DNA of 64,000 bases, from the NCBI RefSeq assembly GCF_002899675.1, contig NZ_PKUU01000007.1:186001-250000 (forward strand), written 5' to 3'. This stretch comes from Clostridium sp. chh4-2 (GTDB lineage: Bacteria > Bacillota > Clostridia > Lachnospirales > Lachnospiraceae). A program made the translations under genes and the position numbers. Below are positions 16,850-24,618 of the stretch, one piece after another. The notes under the pieces are model-generated. The model was not told where the DNA came from and ran no database searches. It saw nothing but the letters and a program-made list of their open reading frames with translations. Within the stretch, counting starts at the first letter, position 1. Each line of letters opens with the position of its first letter.

Positions 16850-17929
16850 CTATTTGTAATATTTATCATAGATTTCCTTACATTCATTTGCATAAAATTC
16901 AATTTCCGTACGCAGCGTATCGCTGTCCGTATTATCCGGTTCATAGCCGGAAGCTGCTGCCAATTCCTTGAATTTGTCGGTTTCCCTGCATGCGAGAACC
17001 GCCTGGAAAAATCCGTCGATTTCCGCCTTATCTACACCGGCGCGGGTAATGAGAAAGTTATAGGACGGGATAGTGATATCGTATCCAAGGCTGGCCATTG
17101 TCGGCACTTCATATCCTTCATATCCTGTATAAACATCCTTTGAAAATATACCGATCGGTATGATGTCTCCGCTCTCTACATACGGCTTAGCAAGCGTAGT
17201 TGTGGCGCTTCCGCAAATAGCATCGCCTGACATGCAGGCAAGAATATCCTTGTTGCTTCCATCAGAAGTAAGCGCCTGAGCATCCAATCCGGCTTCGCCA
17301 AATAAGGCGGTCTGAACAATATGGGTATTTCCGCCCGGTGTATTGGAGGCATATATAATCTGATTATTCTTTCCGTACTCCACCAGGTCTTCCCAGCTCT
17401 TTATTCCGCTGTCCTTAGAAACAAACAGTACAAACTCGTCGCGAATCAGGGAGCCCACCATTTCATAATCATCAATACTTATGTTTAAATCTTTATTCAT
17501 CAATGGCGCCATTGTAAAAAGGCTCATACTCACAACTGCCATTTCATTGATGGACGGCTCATAGGCATTCAGATCTGCCGCTGCAACAGCCCCGCTTGCT
17601 CCTGTCAGATTATTAACAATTGCCGTTGCCCCATACTCTTCCTGAAGGCTTTGTGCGGTAATACGGGTGATAGTATCAGCAACTCCGCCTGCTGCCGCAA
17701 ATACACGAATGTTAAAATCCCCCTCCGGTATATATCCGCCTGCTGCTTCAGTTTTTTCTGCTGCTTCTGCCTTTTCTGTTGTCTCCGCCTTCTCTGTAGA
17801 TTCCGCTGCCACAGCTGCGGTCTGTCCGGCTGTCGTCGCTGTGTTTCCTGAATCGGAAGTTCCACATGCTGTCATGGCTGCCGCCATAGATACTATGCAT
17901 ACAAGTGATAACAAACGCTTTTTAAACAT
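16850..17929 (-). CDS. tctC: Tripartite tricarboxylate transporter substrate-binding lipoprotein TctC
   Basis: A 359-residue Bug/TctC-family binding protein. It has a signal peptide and lipobox with Cys at 22 (MTACG), then a low-complexity Ala/Glu/Lys linker (about 30-66), then the binding domain starting NIRVFAAAGGVADTITRI, which matches the family's first ligand-contact loop. It captures a carboxylated ligand outside the membrane for TctAB. The binding-protein gene precedes the two membrane subunit genes, and a sulfatase gene lies about 140 bases upstream. Confidence 0.92.
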   Translation of the reverse strand: MFKKRLLSLVCIVSMAAAMTACGTSDSGNTATTAGQTAAVAAESTEKAETTEKAEAAEKTEAAGGYIPEGDFNIRVFAAAGGVADTITRITAQSLQEEYGATAIVNNLTGASGAVAAADLNAYEPSINEMAVVSMSLFTMAPLMNKDLNISIDDYEMVGSLIRDEFVLFVSKDSGIKSWEDLVEYGKNNQIIYASNTPGGNTHIVQTALFGEAGLDAQALTSDGSNKDILACMSGDAICGSATTTLAKPYVESGDIIPIGIFSKDVYTGYEGYEVPTMASLGYDITIPSYNFLITRAGVDKAEIDGFFQAVLACRETDKFKELAAASGYEPDNTDSDTLRTEIEFYANECKEIYDKYYK

Positions 17930-17970
17930 ATTTTTTTCCTCCTGAATTTCCCTATCTGATTTTTAACGCT

Positions 17971-17984
17971 AATATCATGATATT
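17971..17984. promoter_or_regulatory. 14-bp palindrome upstream of tctC
   Basis: AATATCATGATATT is a perfect palindrome about 40 bases upstream of the tctC start. It shares the TCATGA centre with the 20-bp LacI-type palindrome at 20564-20583, so it may be a weaker site for the same repressor. The match is short and could be chance. Confidence 0.25.
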
Positions 17985-18069
17985 GATTATTAAGTGCTTC
18001 TTGATGAAATACTGTGCATTCATCATTTTATAACAACTCCCGTCCATGGCCTTTGGTAAAGGAGCAGTT

Positions 18070-19503
18070 TTAGAATTTTTTATTGTATATGGAATACTCA
18101 TTGTTCTGCTTCTTCTCGCCGGGTCCAACCGGGGCAAAGCGCATCAGATAATATTCCGCATCTGCCAAACAAAAGTCTTCCGTATCCTTAATACATTCCC
18201 ACATCTTAGCGCATAGATTTTTTTTCTGTTCCTGATAGTGAACATTATGATTTAAATTCGTCATTTCAAAAGGATCTCGTTTTAAATCGTAGAGTTCATC
18301 TTCATCAAATGCATTAAAAACATATTTCATATCATCTTCCCAGTAAATACGCTGCGTATATGCATATCTCTGACCGAAAAATTCTGCAAAGGCATAGTGA
18401 TTATCCTTTTTTTCGCCCTTAATCCATGGTGCCATGGAGATACCCACATGCTTTCCCTGCAAGTTTCTGACGCCAGCCAATTCCAGTACGGTTGGAGCAA
18501 TCTCATATGTATTGATATAGAAACCGGCATTCATACCGGCGTACATCTGCTTTGGAAGCTTCATCAGCAGCGGGATATGGTAAATCTCTTCAAATGGTTC
18601 CACACTCTTCATCATCAACCCATGAGCGCCCATCATGTCTCCATGATCGGACATACAGACAATCAGTGTATTGTCATAGAGATTCTTTTCCTTTAAATAC
18701 TGAATCAGCCTGCCCACCTGCTGATCTACCAAGGTACAGTAACTGTAATAGCAGCGCTTCGCCTTCAGAAAATCCGATTCCGGAAGCACCGACAGCACAT
18801 CCCTCATGCGGCGGTAAACTGCCGGCTTATCTATCATAGGATCCAAAAAATTTTCTGAAAGCTGCAAATCAGTATCCTTATATAAATCATAAACCTCTCT
18901 CGGTACACAGTATGGATCATGTGGAGCATAGGTTGAAATAAAGGTACAGAACGGCTGTCCATTCGCCGTATGTTCTTCTATATCTTTCATCACTTCCTGA
19001 TAGATATAGTGTTCTTCCGTCTTTTCCACTCCTTCCGAGAAAATGCCGCATACCATCTTATCCTCATATCCCGGAGTTTTCAGCACCACCTTATCTTCCA
19101 CTGTCACATGAAAGCCCGGAATATGCTTTTCAGTTTTATAAGTATCAACTCCAAACTTTTCCAGCTCATGTGACCGTTCAATATGCCATTTGCCAAAATA
19201 TGACACATGATAGCCCGAATCATGAAAAGCCTGAGTCAGTGTATCCAGATTATCATCAAATTCCGCCCTGTATTCAGGTACAGTATGAGTGCAGTCCACC
19301 ATACCGTGTATATGGGGAAGTGTACCTGTCAGAAATGATGCCCGGGCCGGAGAGCAAATTGCATTGCACGTATAAGCACGGCTGAAATTAATTCCGTCTT
19401 CTGCCATTTTTTTCAAATTTGGCATAATACAAGAGGATTCCGGCTGCAATACCTGTTGCTGCATCTGATCCTGAATCAAAAAAATTACATTTGGTTTACT
19501 CAT
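18070..19503 (-). CDS. Sulfatase, Cys-type (S1 family)
   Basis: A 477-residue arylsulfatase-fold protein with no signal peptide. The formylglycine motif CSPAR is at 50-54, with C50 as the residue to be modified. Further family marks are PNVIFLIQDQ at the N-terminus, a GKWHIE segment and SDHGDMMGAHG. In an anaerobe the Cys is modified by a radical-SAM maturase (anSME), which is not encoded in this window. It cleaves sulfate esters in the cytoplasm, probably from the ligand brought in by the TctABC system encoded in the same operon under the LacI regulator. Confidence 0.92.
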   Translation of the reverse strand: MSKPNVIFLIQDQMQQQVLQPESSCIMPNLKKMAEDGINFSRAYTCNAICSPARASFLTGTLPHIHGMVDCTHTVPEYRAEFDDNLDTLTQAFHDSGYHVSYFGKWHIERSHELEKFGVDTYKTEKHIPGFHVTVEDKVVLKTPGYEDKMVCGIFSEGVEKTEEHYIYQEVMKDIEEHTANGQPFCTFISTYAPHDPYCVPREVYDLYKDTDLQLSENFLDPMIDKPAVYRRMRDVLSVLPESDFLKAKRCYYSYCTLVDQQVGRLIQYLKEKNLYDNTLIVCMSDHGDMMGAHGLMMKSVEPFEEIYHIPLLMKLPKQMYAGMNAGFYINTYEIAPTVLELAGVRNLQGKHVGISMAPWIKGEKKDNHYAFAEFFGQRYAYTQRIYWEDDMKYVFNAFDEDELYDLKRDPFEMTNLNHNVHYQEQKKNLCAKMWECIKDTEDFCLADAEYYLMRFAPVGPGEKKQNNEYSIYNKKF

Positions 19504-19525
19504 AAACGATTCCCTTCTTCCTCTT

Positions 19526-20527
19526 TCAGGGAGTACTTTCCCTTATTTCTAAACCGCAAACCAGCATACGGCTTTCGGCTTTCTGTCCATTTAATATGTC
19601 GATCATCAGCTGAGCCGCCGCTCTTCCGGAATCACTTGTCTTATTATCAATGGACGTAAGCGTGGGATAACATTCTTTAGCGCTTCTCGAATTATTAAAT
19701 CCAACTACCGCAATCTGATCCGGTATTGAAATGCTGTTTCTGTTCATGTAATGGATTCCTCCCACTGCCAGACTGTCACTGGAGTAAATAATTGCATCCG
19801 TGTCGGGATGGCTGTTAAGAAGTATTTCTGTTGCCCTGATTCCTTCTTCCAAACTTTTATCATTTGTCTCGCACATGTAATCTGCAGGTAGTTTGTATTT
19901 TTTCACTCCTTGCAGAAATCCTTCATGTTTTTTCTTGTCCGAATGTGATTTATGGTAATAAATCCATCCGATTTTTCTTTTACCGCATTGAAATAAATAT
20001 TTGACAGCATCTCTTGTTCCCTGAATCTGGTCCTGTAAGACTTCTCTTACGTTTGGCAGTGCAAGATTCGCATTTACGGTAACAAACGGCATCTCAGAAT
20101 AACGTTTTTCGATCGCCACCCTGCAAATTTTATTTTCAAAAACAGACCCCAGCAAAATGATCCCATTTACTTTTTTCTCAACCAAATTATCTACTTGTGT
20201 GATAAATTCCCGCTCAATGTCCGGTATATTACACAGCACAGGCTCAACTTTCCAGATTCCTAATTCCTGGTTGATCGCATATGCCAGTTCCGACATATAG
20301 GCATGCCGTATATCATCCATTAACAGCCCAACCGCCAACGCTTCATTTCTTGTAAAATTGCGTGCTGACTGCTTTGGCACATAACCATATCTGTGAATTA
20401 CCTCTTCTACTTTCATCTTTGTTTCGGCATTCACTTTATCGCTTCCATTCAAGACCCGTGAAACAGTTGTTATTGAAACTCCTGCCAATTTAGATATTTC
20501 ATAGATTGTCAACTTCTGAATATCCAT
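19526..20527 (-). CDS. LacI family transcriptional repressor
   Basis: A 333-residue regulator. The N-terminal helix-turn-helix TIYEISKLAGVSITTVSRVL and the hinge helix are followed by a periplasmic-binding-protein-like sensor domain. An in-frame GTG at 20533 overlaps the GGGAGAGG ribosome binding site, so the ATG at 20527, about 5 bases downstream of it, is chosen. It heads the operon lacI-type regulator, sulfatase, tctC, tctB, tctA. A perfect 20-bp palindrome overlaps the -35 region of its own promoter, which supports autoregulation and control of the whole operon. The inducer is unknown. Confidence 0.92.
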   Translation of the reverse strand: MDIQKLTIYEISKLAGVSITTVSRVLNGSDKVNAETKMKVEEVIHRYGYVPKQSARNFTRNEALAVGLLMDDIRHAYMSELAYAINQELGIWKVEPVLCNIPDIEREFITQVDNLVEKKVNGIILLGSVFENKICRVAIEKRYSEMPFVTVNANLALPNVREVLQDQIQGTRDAVKYLFQCGKRKIGWIYYHKSHSDKKKHEGFLQGVKKYKLPADYMCETNDKSLEEGIRATEILLNSHPDTDAIIYSSDSLAVGGIHYMNRNSISIPDQIAVVGFNNSRSAKECYPTLTSIDNKTSDSGRAAAQLMIDILNGQKAESRMLVCGLEIRESTP

Positions 20528-20552
20528 CCCCACCTCTCCCTAACCTGTTCAC

Positions 20553-20582
20553 ATTATAGTCTTGTTGCTTTCATGAAAGCAA
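20553..20582 (-). promoter_or_regulatory. Promoter of the LacI/sulfatase/Tct operon
   Basis: Leftward, TTGCTT (complement of 20577-20582) and TATAAT (complement of 20553-20558) are 18 bases apart. The -35 element and part of the spacer lie inside the 20-bp palindrome. Confidence 0.5.
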
Positions 20583-20583
20583 C
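20564..20583. promoter_or_regulatory. LacI-type operator, perfect 20-bp palindrome
   Basis: GTTGCTTTCATGAAAGCAAC is its own reverse complement and overlaps the -35 region of the lacI-type gene. Size and symmetry suit a LacI-family dimer. Binding is inferred. Confidence 0.6.
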
Positions 20584-20942
20584 CACGCTTTTTCTTTCAC
20601 AGCACAAATTTCACTAATTTTTTTGTGCACTTTTACCTATTTTTTCTGTCCTGTTTTGTCTTTTTAACTATTGCAAAGAGGTATACATACTGCAAAATAG
20701 CTTATACAACTCATCATGCTGGTCTTCTGTTATCTCATCGTACTTGGATTGATTTCTCTTTAGTTCACATGCATCCGGTTGGGCCGAGACCATTTCGCCG
20801 GCATTGATGGTGACTGCATAATAAAATTGCGTTACGTCTATTTTTTAAACACTTTTATTCACACTTATGCTTTCTTTTATTTTTTATATAGTTTAATATT
20901 TAATCATAATTTAAATACTGTTTGGGAATAAGGAGGATTTTT
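20584..20942. other. AT-rich intergenic region upstream of the cyclase gene
   Basis: This 359-base stretch between divergent genes has no convincing coding frame. It contains AT-rich promoter-like sequence near 20880-20925 and an AGGAGG at 20931-20936 that serves the cyclase gene. No repeat or RNA gene was recognised. Confidence 0.4.
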
Positions 20943-21608
20943 ATGTCAAATGTTGTAGATTTAACCCATATTATCGATCCTAAAAAAGTCCAGCGTAAAT
21001 TTTCAGTAGAAACGATTGGGGCGGAGACGATTAATAAGAATGTGGTGAGAAGACAGGATCAGTGGTATATTATGAGCAATATTTCTATGGTCTCTCATAT
21101 TGGAACCCATATCGAGGTGCCTTATCATATCTTGCCGGACGGTTATGATCTGGCCGATATGCCTCTGGACGCTTATTATGGGGATGCTGTGCTTTTAGAT
21201 TTTTCAGATATACAGGAGCGGGTGGAAATTTCTTTGGAACGGGTGAAAGAAGAAGCCGATAAGATCGGCGGGATTCCAAAAGGAGCAATTGTGTTCTGTA
21301 ACTTGGGATTTGCAGACCGTTATGGGCAGGACGAGTATTCCATGAGCCCGTATTTCTCCAATGAAGCGATCGAATGGCTGTCTCAGTCGGGCATGAAGAT
21401 GATGGGCGTCGATGCAGGAGGCGTGGAACTGCCGGCTTCGGAAGAACATGTCAACCATACCGCATTATTTATAAACAACATTCCCCTGATTGAAAATGTT
21501 GCAAATCTCGATAAAATCGGCCGAAGCCATTTTAAGGTAACAGCATTTCCTTATCCGATCGCAGGCGTGGAGGCATTTCCGCTGAGAGTAGTCGCATTCC
21601 TGGATTAA
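20943..21608 (+). CDS. Cyclase / kynurenine-formamidase-like metal hydrolase
   Basis: A 221-residue cytoplasmic protein of the cyclase family (PF04199 type), which hydrolyses cyclic or formyl amides with a divalent metal. The metal motif reads HIGTHIEVPYH, where the family consensus is HxGTHxDxPxH, so the usual Asp is a Glu. GVDAGGVELP and HTALF segments further on also fit the family. An upstream ATG at 20922 is rejected because AGGAGG at 20931-20936 serves the ATG at 20943. It precedes the SOD-like gene by 65 bases. The physiological substrate is unknown. Confidence 0.8.
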   Translation: MSNVVDLTHIIDPKKVQRKFSVETIGAETINKNVVRRQDQWYIMSNISMVSHIGTHIEVPYHILPDGYDLADMPLDAYYGDAVLLDFSDIQERVEISLERVKEEADKIGGIPKGAIVFCNLGFADRYGQDEYSMSPYFSNEAIEWLSQSGMKMMGVDAGGVELPASEEHVNHTALFINNIPLIENVANLDKIGRSHFKVTAFPYPIAGVEAFPLRVVAFLD

Positions 21609-21628
21609 ATTCATATTTTCCATAGCAA

Positions 21629-21665
21629 ACCTCCTGCTTATGCATATAGTAAAAGCAAAGGAGGT
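21629..21665 (+). promoter_or_regulatory. Stem-loop covering the ribosome binding site of the SOD-like gene
   Basis: ACCTCCTGCTT at 21629-21639 pairs with AAGCA at 21653-21657 and GGAGGT at 21660-21665, leaving a 2-base bulge and a 13-base loop. The 11 pairs include the whole AGGAGGT ribosome binding site, so folding would block translation. A switch function (temperature, protein or upstream translation) is inferred. Confidence 0.5.
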
Positions 21666-21673
21666 AACGAACT

Positions 21674-22177
21674 ATGTCTAATCATCAAGTAACTCCGGGA
21701 ATGCGTTTCATCGATATTCTGGAGGATAAATCCCCTCAGGCTGCAGCCTGGGTTACCGGAGGGCCGGAACAGCCGCAGATCAGCGGTCTGGTTAAATTCT
21801 ATTCCACACCATATGGCGGAGTTCTGATCGAAGCTGAGGTCTTCGGTCTTCCAAATATCCATACTCCCGGCTCCACTGACTTTTACGCAATGCATATTCA
21901 TGAATATGGAAACTGCTCAGATGATTTTAGTAAAACCGGAGAACATTATAATCCGGCTGACCAGCCCCATCCGGATCATGCCGGAGACCTGCTCCCCTTA
22001 TTGGGGAATCAGGGATACGCCTGGATGTCGTTCTATGACAAGAGATTTACCATCGATCAGATTCTGGGGCGATCCGTTATTATTCACCAGAAACCTGACG
22101 ATTTCACCACCCAGCCTTCCGGCAATTCAGGTACTAAAATCGCCTGCGGCGTAATACAGCCTTCCACCAGTTTTTAG
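21674..22177 (+). CDS. Cu/Zn superoxide dismutase family protein, cytoplasmic form
   Basis: A 167-residue protein that matches the Cu/Zn SOD fold through its ligand set: H74 and H76 (MHIHEYG), H91 (EHYNP), H99, H102 and D105 (HPDHAGD) and H138 (IIHQKPDD), with the disulfide pair C81 and C158 (IACGVI). It could dismutate superoxide. Unlike most bacterial SodC proteins it has no signal peptide, and the zinc loop is unusually compact. A very strong AAAGGAGGTAA precedes the ATG, itself inside a hairpin. It lies downstream of the cyclase gene on the same strand and may be co-transcribed. Activity is inferred from residues only. Confidence 0.85.
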   Translation: MSNHQVTPGMRFIDILEDKSPQAAAWVTGGPEQPQISGLVKFYSTPYGGVLIEAEVFGLPNIHTPGSTDFYAMHIHEYGNCSDDFSKTGEHYNPADQPHPDHAGDLLPLLGNQGYAWMSFYDKRFTIDQILGRSVIIHQKPDDFTTQPSGNSGTKIACGVIQPSTSF

Positions 22178-22201
22178 GCCTCAGCATTTATAAGGCAGAA
22201 T

Positions 22202-22223
22202 CCCGCAAGTGGGATTCTCCGTC
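22202..22223. terminator. Small hairpin after the SOD-like gene
   Basis: AGAATCCC and GGGATTCT form an 8-bp stem around a GCAAGT loop about 25 bases past the stop codon. No T-run follows, so termination here would be weak. Confidence 0.35.
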
Positions 22224-22293
22224 TGCGGCGGGTCAATAGCGATAAGGAAGTAAACGAAACTTATCATTAACGCTGACAAACAGGGCGTAAAGC

Positions 22294-22332
22294 AAAACGG
22301 GCGTATCGTCTAAATGGCGGTATGCCCGTTTT
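22294..22332. terminator. Bidirectional terminator between SOD-like and GNAT genes
   Basis: AAAACGGGCGTA at 22294-22305 pairs with TATGCCCGTTTT at 22321-22332 (one G-U), with a 15-base loop. T-runs follow in both directions. It separates convergent genes. Confidence 0.65.
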
Positions 22333-22389
22333 ATCACACAATAGAATGCCATTTTCAAGTGTGGGAATATAAACCCCTTACCCATTCCC

Positions 22390-22965
22390 TTATTGAGGTG
22401 GCTGTATCATACTTTCTGTTTCATAATAATCGGTTCTCGTGATACCATATAAATAATAATCGCAATAAGTATTTACCATTTTCCCGTCCCGAATATGCCC
22501 TTCTCGCTTAAATCCTGCTTTTTCCAGTGTTTTATATGACGCGATATTTAGAACATGAACATCAGACCATAGCCGTTGTAATTCTGTTTTTTCAAAACAG
22601 AAAATTACTACGTTTCTTAAAGCTTCTGCCATAAGACCATATCCTTGATAAATTGGAGAAAGCCGGAAAGCCACTTTTGCCATGCGGTCATTTTCAATGA
22701 GATATACCCACAATTCACCTATCACTTTATCGTCCTTTTTATGAACAAGCCCCCAATGGAAACTCTTTGTAGGACGCTCCTTTTTTTGAAACAGCAATTC
22801 GGGATTTAAGTCACTTTTTCCGGGACGTTTCCCCCAATATTGATACAATGATCTGTCGCCCAGCCATTCTTTCAAATCGGCAACATCATCATATTGCAAA
22901 GGACGTAATAAAAGCCTGTCCGTTTCAAGTTTCGGTTTATTCTGAACATAATCCTGCAGTTTCAT
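22390..22965 (-). CDS. GNAT family N-acetyltransferase (RimJ/RimL type)
   Basis: A 191-residue acetyltransferase. It opens with LETDRLLLRPLQYDDVADL, typical of the RimJ-like group. It has a YQGYGLMAEALRNVVIFCFE acetyl-CoA pyrophosphate loop near residue 108 and ends with NIASYKTLEKAGFKREG, all standard for the family. It acetylates an amino group on a protein or small molecule in the cytoplasm. It follows the TrmO-like gene by 9 bases, and the two form a small operon whose promoter has MerR-type spacing. It may be a resistance or modification gene; the substrate is unknown. Confidence 0.88.
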   Translation of the reverse strand: MKLQDYVQNKPKLETDRLLLRPLQYDDVADLKEWLGDRSLYQYWGKRPGKSDLNPELLFQKKERPTKSFHWGLVHKKDDKVIGELWVYLIENDRMAKVAFRLSPIYQGYGLMAEALRNVVIFCFEKTELQRLWSDVHVLNIASYKTLEKAGFKREGHIRDGKMVNTYCDYYLYGITRTDYYETESMIQPPQ

Positions 22966-22974
22966 AAAGCCCCC

Positions 22975-23451
22975 TTAAAAATTGAATACCTGCTCCCAAT
23001 TAAAACAGCCGGACGCTTCTGTGCTTCTCGGCCACTCGCTGCACCATGCAGGAATACCGGGTGTTTCTACTCTGTCAAAACTCGGTGTGTACGGTTTTAT
23101 ATCCAGCACTGGAGTATTGTCATTTGCGTCAATAAAAGTAACCCGAATAATTCCCTTGTTGAAATCAATGCTGATAATTTCTGATGTTGTCAAAGCAATC
23201 GGGTTCGGGCGGACTGGGGACCTTGTGGCAAAAACGCCCATTACTGTTGGTGCATTTTTATAGGGCTGTTCGGTTTGTAATATATTTCTGTCTGACGGAT
23301 TATCACAATCACTAAACCACCATACTACGTTGATATGGCTAAATCCGTCTAATGCCTGCAGTCCGGGAATATACTCCGGCTCTAATTCAATAAATGCTCC
23401 GCTGTCATCATTCTTTACCTTTCCAATAGGTTTTAATTGATAATCACTCAT
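22975..23451 (-). CDS. TrmO/TsaA-like (UPF0066) methyltransferase domain protein
   Basis: A 158-residue protein of the YaeB/TrmO fold, whose E. coli member N6-methylates t6A in tRNA using SAM. Visible marks are LKPIGKV at the start, LDGFSHINVVWWF, GVFATRSPVRPNPIALTT (the family signature) and DIKPYTPSFD. It lacks the C-terminal extension of E. coli TrmO, so tRNA modification is only one possibility. GAGGAGG precedes the ATG. It is first in an operon with a GNAT gene behind a promoter with a 19-bp spacer. Confidence 0.82.
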   Translation of the reverse strand: MSDYQLKPIGKVKNDDSGAFIELEPEYIPGLQALDGFSHINVVWWFSDCDNPSDRNILQTEQPYKNAPTVMGVFATRSPVRPNPIALTTSEIISIDFNKGIIRVTFIDANDNTPVLDIKPYTPSFDRVETPGIPAWCSEWPRSTEASGCFNWEQVFNF

Positions 23452-23482
23452 GTTGTACCTCCTCGTTTTCTATTGTGAGATC

Positions 23483-23513
23483 AGTATAATACCTCACATC
23501 ATGTGAGATACAA
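23483..23513 (-). promoter_or_regulatory. MerR-type promoter with 19-bp spacer and internal palindrome
   Basis: Leftward, TTGTAT (complement of 23508-23513) and TATACT (complement of 23483-23488) are 19 bases apart. The palindrome CTCACATCATGTGAG at 23493-23507 sits within the spacer. Overlong spacers filled by a palindrome are the hallmark of promoters remodelled by MerR-family activators. A MerR gene lies just upstream on the same strand. Confidence 0.65.
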
Positions 23514-23550
23514 GAGGGAAAATAAAAACGCCCTGCATGTTTGCTGGACG

Positions 23551-23762
23551 GTTCTTTCTTGGCTTTGGGTGCGGGGCTGCGCCGGAGGGGTAATATCCCA
23601 GTGTACCGCCATCTGAATACGAGCCGTAAAAATGAACGTGACTGGCGAACACATGTATTTTGTGTCCGACAGTCACGTTCATTTTTATGGCGAGTAGGAA
23701 GCCCGGCGGACACGGGATATTACCCCTCCGGCACAGCCCCGCACCCAAAGCCAAGAAAGAAC
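23551..23762. repeat. Giant inverted repeat element 4
   Basis: The outer arms 23551-23599 and 23714-23762 are 49 bases with one mismatch. An inner stem, 23623-23644 with 23670-23691, has 22 positions and one G-U. A bulged GTGTACCGCC/GGCGGACAC helix links the two, so nearly all 212 bases pair. Sequence is unlike elements 1-3. It lies between the MerR gene and the TrmO-like gene. Open frames across it are artefacts. Confidence 0.88.
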
Positions 23763-23775
23763 CTGCAGGACATTG

Positions 23776-24588
23776 CTACTTGAGTTCCAACGGTATTTGG
23801 AGTTCAGTCAGGTACTTTGCCGGATTACTCTCATTCCACGATCCCCTATGCACAATTTGCCGCATAGGGTTTGACATTCGATATTTACTGTTTTTCTGCA
23901 GCCATTCAGCAAAAGCAAAATACGCTCCTTTTATATTTGAAAAGTCACCATATACCATTGTGCAGGCCATAACGGGGACAGGCTCGATAATACGGAAACT
24001 GAATGGGGCAGTATCTTTACATAGCTTACTTACAGGGACACATAACTCAATATCCACATTTTGTTCCTTGTACTCTGTGTCGTGATAAACAGAAAAAGTT
24101 TGACTGGATATTTCTATCTTCTGTTCTTTGGCAAAAGCAGAAAGTTCATTCCATAATTCACTCTCGGAGTAGTATGTAGGAACAATTCTTCGTAAAGAAA
24201 GCACTTGATACTCCGGGATTGCTTTAATGCAAATGTTGTAATGAAGTTCTCCTTTGTTTTCTTTTATTTCGTTTTTAGCAATCGCAATTTTCCGTAGTTT
24301 TTCCTGCTCATTCTGTATGGTATCCATAATTTCAAATCGCTTTTGTTCAAGGGTTTCAAGAAGTAAACAATCATTCATTTCGAGTGCAGGCGCAATTTCA
24401 GAAATATTAAAACCGCTGTCACGCAAATATAATATTCTATTTAGACGGGGTATTTGAGTTACCGAGTACATTCGGTGTCCCGTCCATTTATCGACTTCTT
24501 CCGGCTTTAACAGCCCTACTTCATCATAATAGCGAAGCATGCGAACAGATACTTGCGTTATCTTAGAAAACTCACCAATTTTAAACAT
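23776..24588 (-). CDS. MerR family regulator with GyrI-like effector domain
   Basis: A 270-residue regulator. An N-terminal winged helix (about 1-70, starting FKIGEFSKITQVSVRMLRYYDEVGLL) and a coiled-coil dimer helix (about 75-115) lead to a C-terminal GyrI/BmrR-like drug-binding domain (about 120-270). This is the layout of multidrug-sensing activators such as BmrR. Downstream on the same strand, a promoter with a 19-bp spacer precedes the TrmO-like and GNAT genes and is its probable target. Peptide deformylase and XRE genes lie immediately upstream. Confidence 0.9.
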   Translation of the reverse strand: MFKIGEFSKITQVSVRMLRYYDEVGLLKPEEVDKWTGHRMYSVTQIPRLNRILYLRDSGFNISEIAPALEMNDCLLLETLEQKRFEIMDTIQNEQEKLRKIAIAKNEIKENKGELHYNICIKAIPEYQVLSLRRIVPTYYSESELWNELSAFAKEQKIEISSQTFSVYHDTEYKEQNVDIELCVPVSKLCKDTAPFSFRIIEPVPVMACTMVYGDFSNIKGAYFAFAEWLQKNSKYRMSNPMRQIVHRGSWNESNPAKYLTELQIPLELK

Positions 24589-24618
24589 CTTATCACCACC
24601 TGCATGTAATTATTTTTG

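Noticed and set aside
22178-22390. Remnant of a mobile element suggested by several hairpins after the SOD-like gene
   Set aside because: Hairpins are explained as terminators. There is no integrase, transposase, or attachment-site duplication in view.
23444-23783. Several 80-90 codon frames over element 4
   Set aside because: All derive from the two arms of the inverted repeat, and the same peptide pieces appear on both strands.
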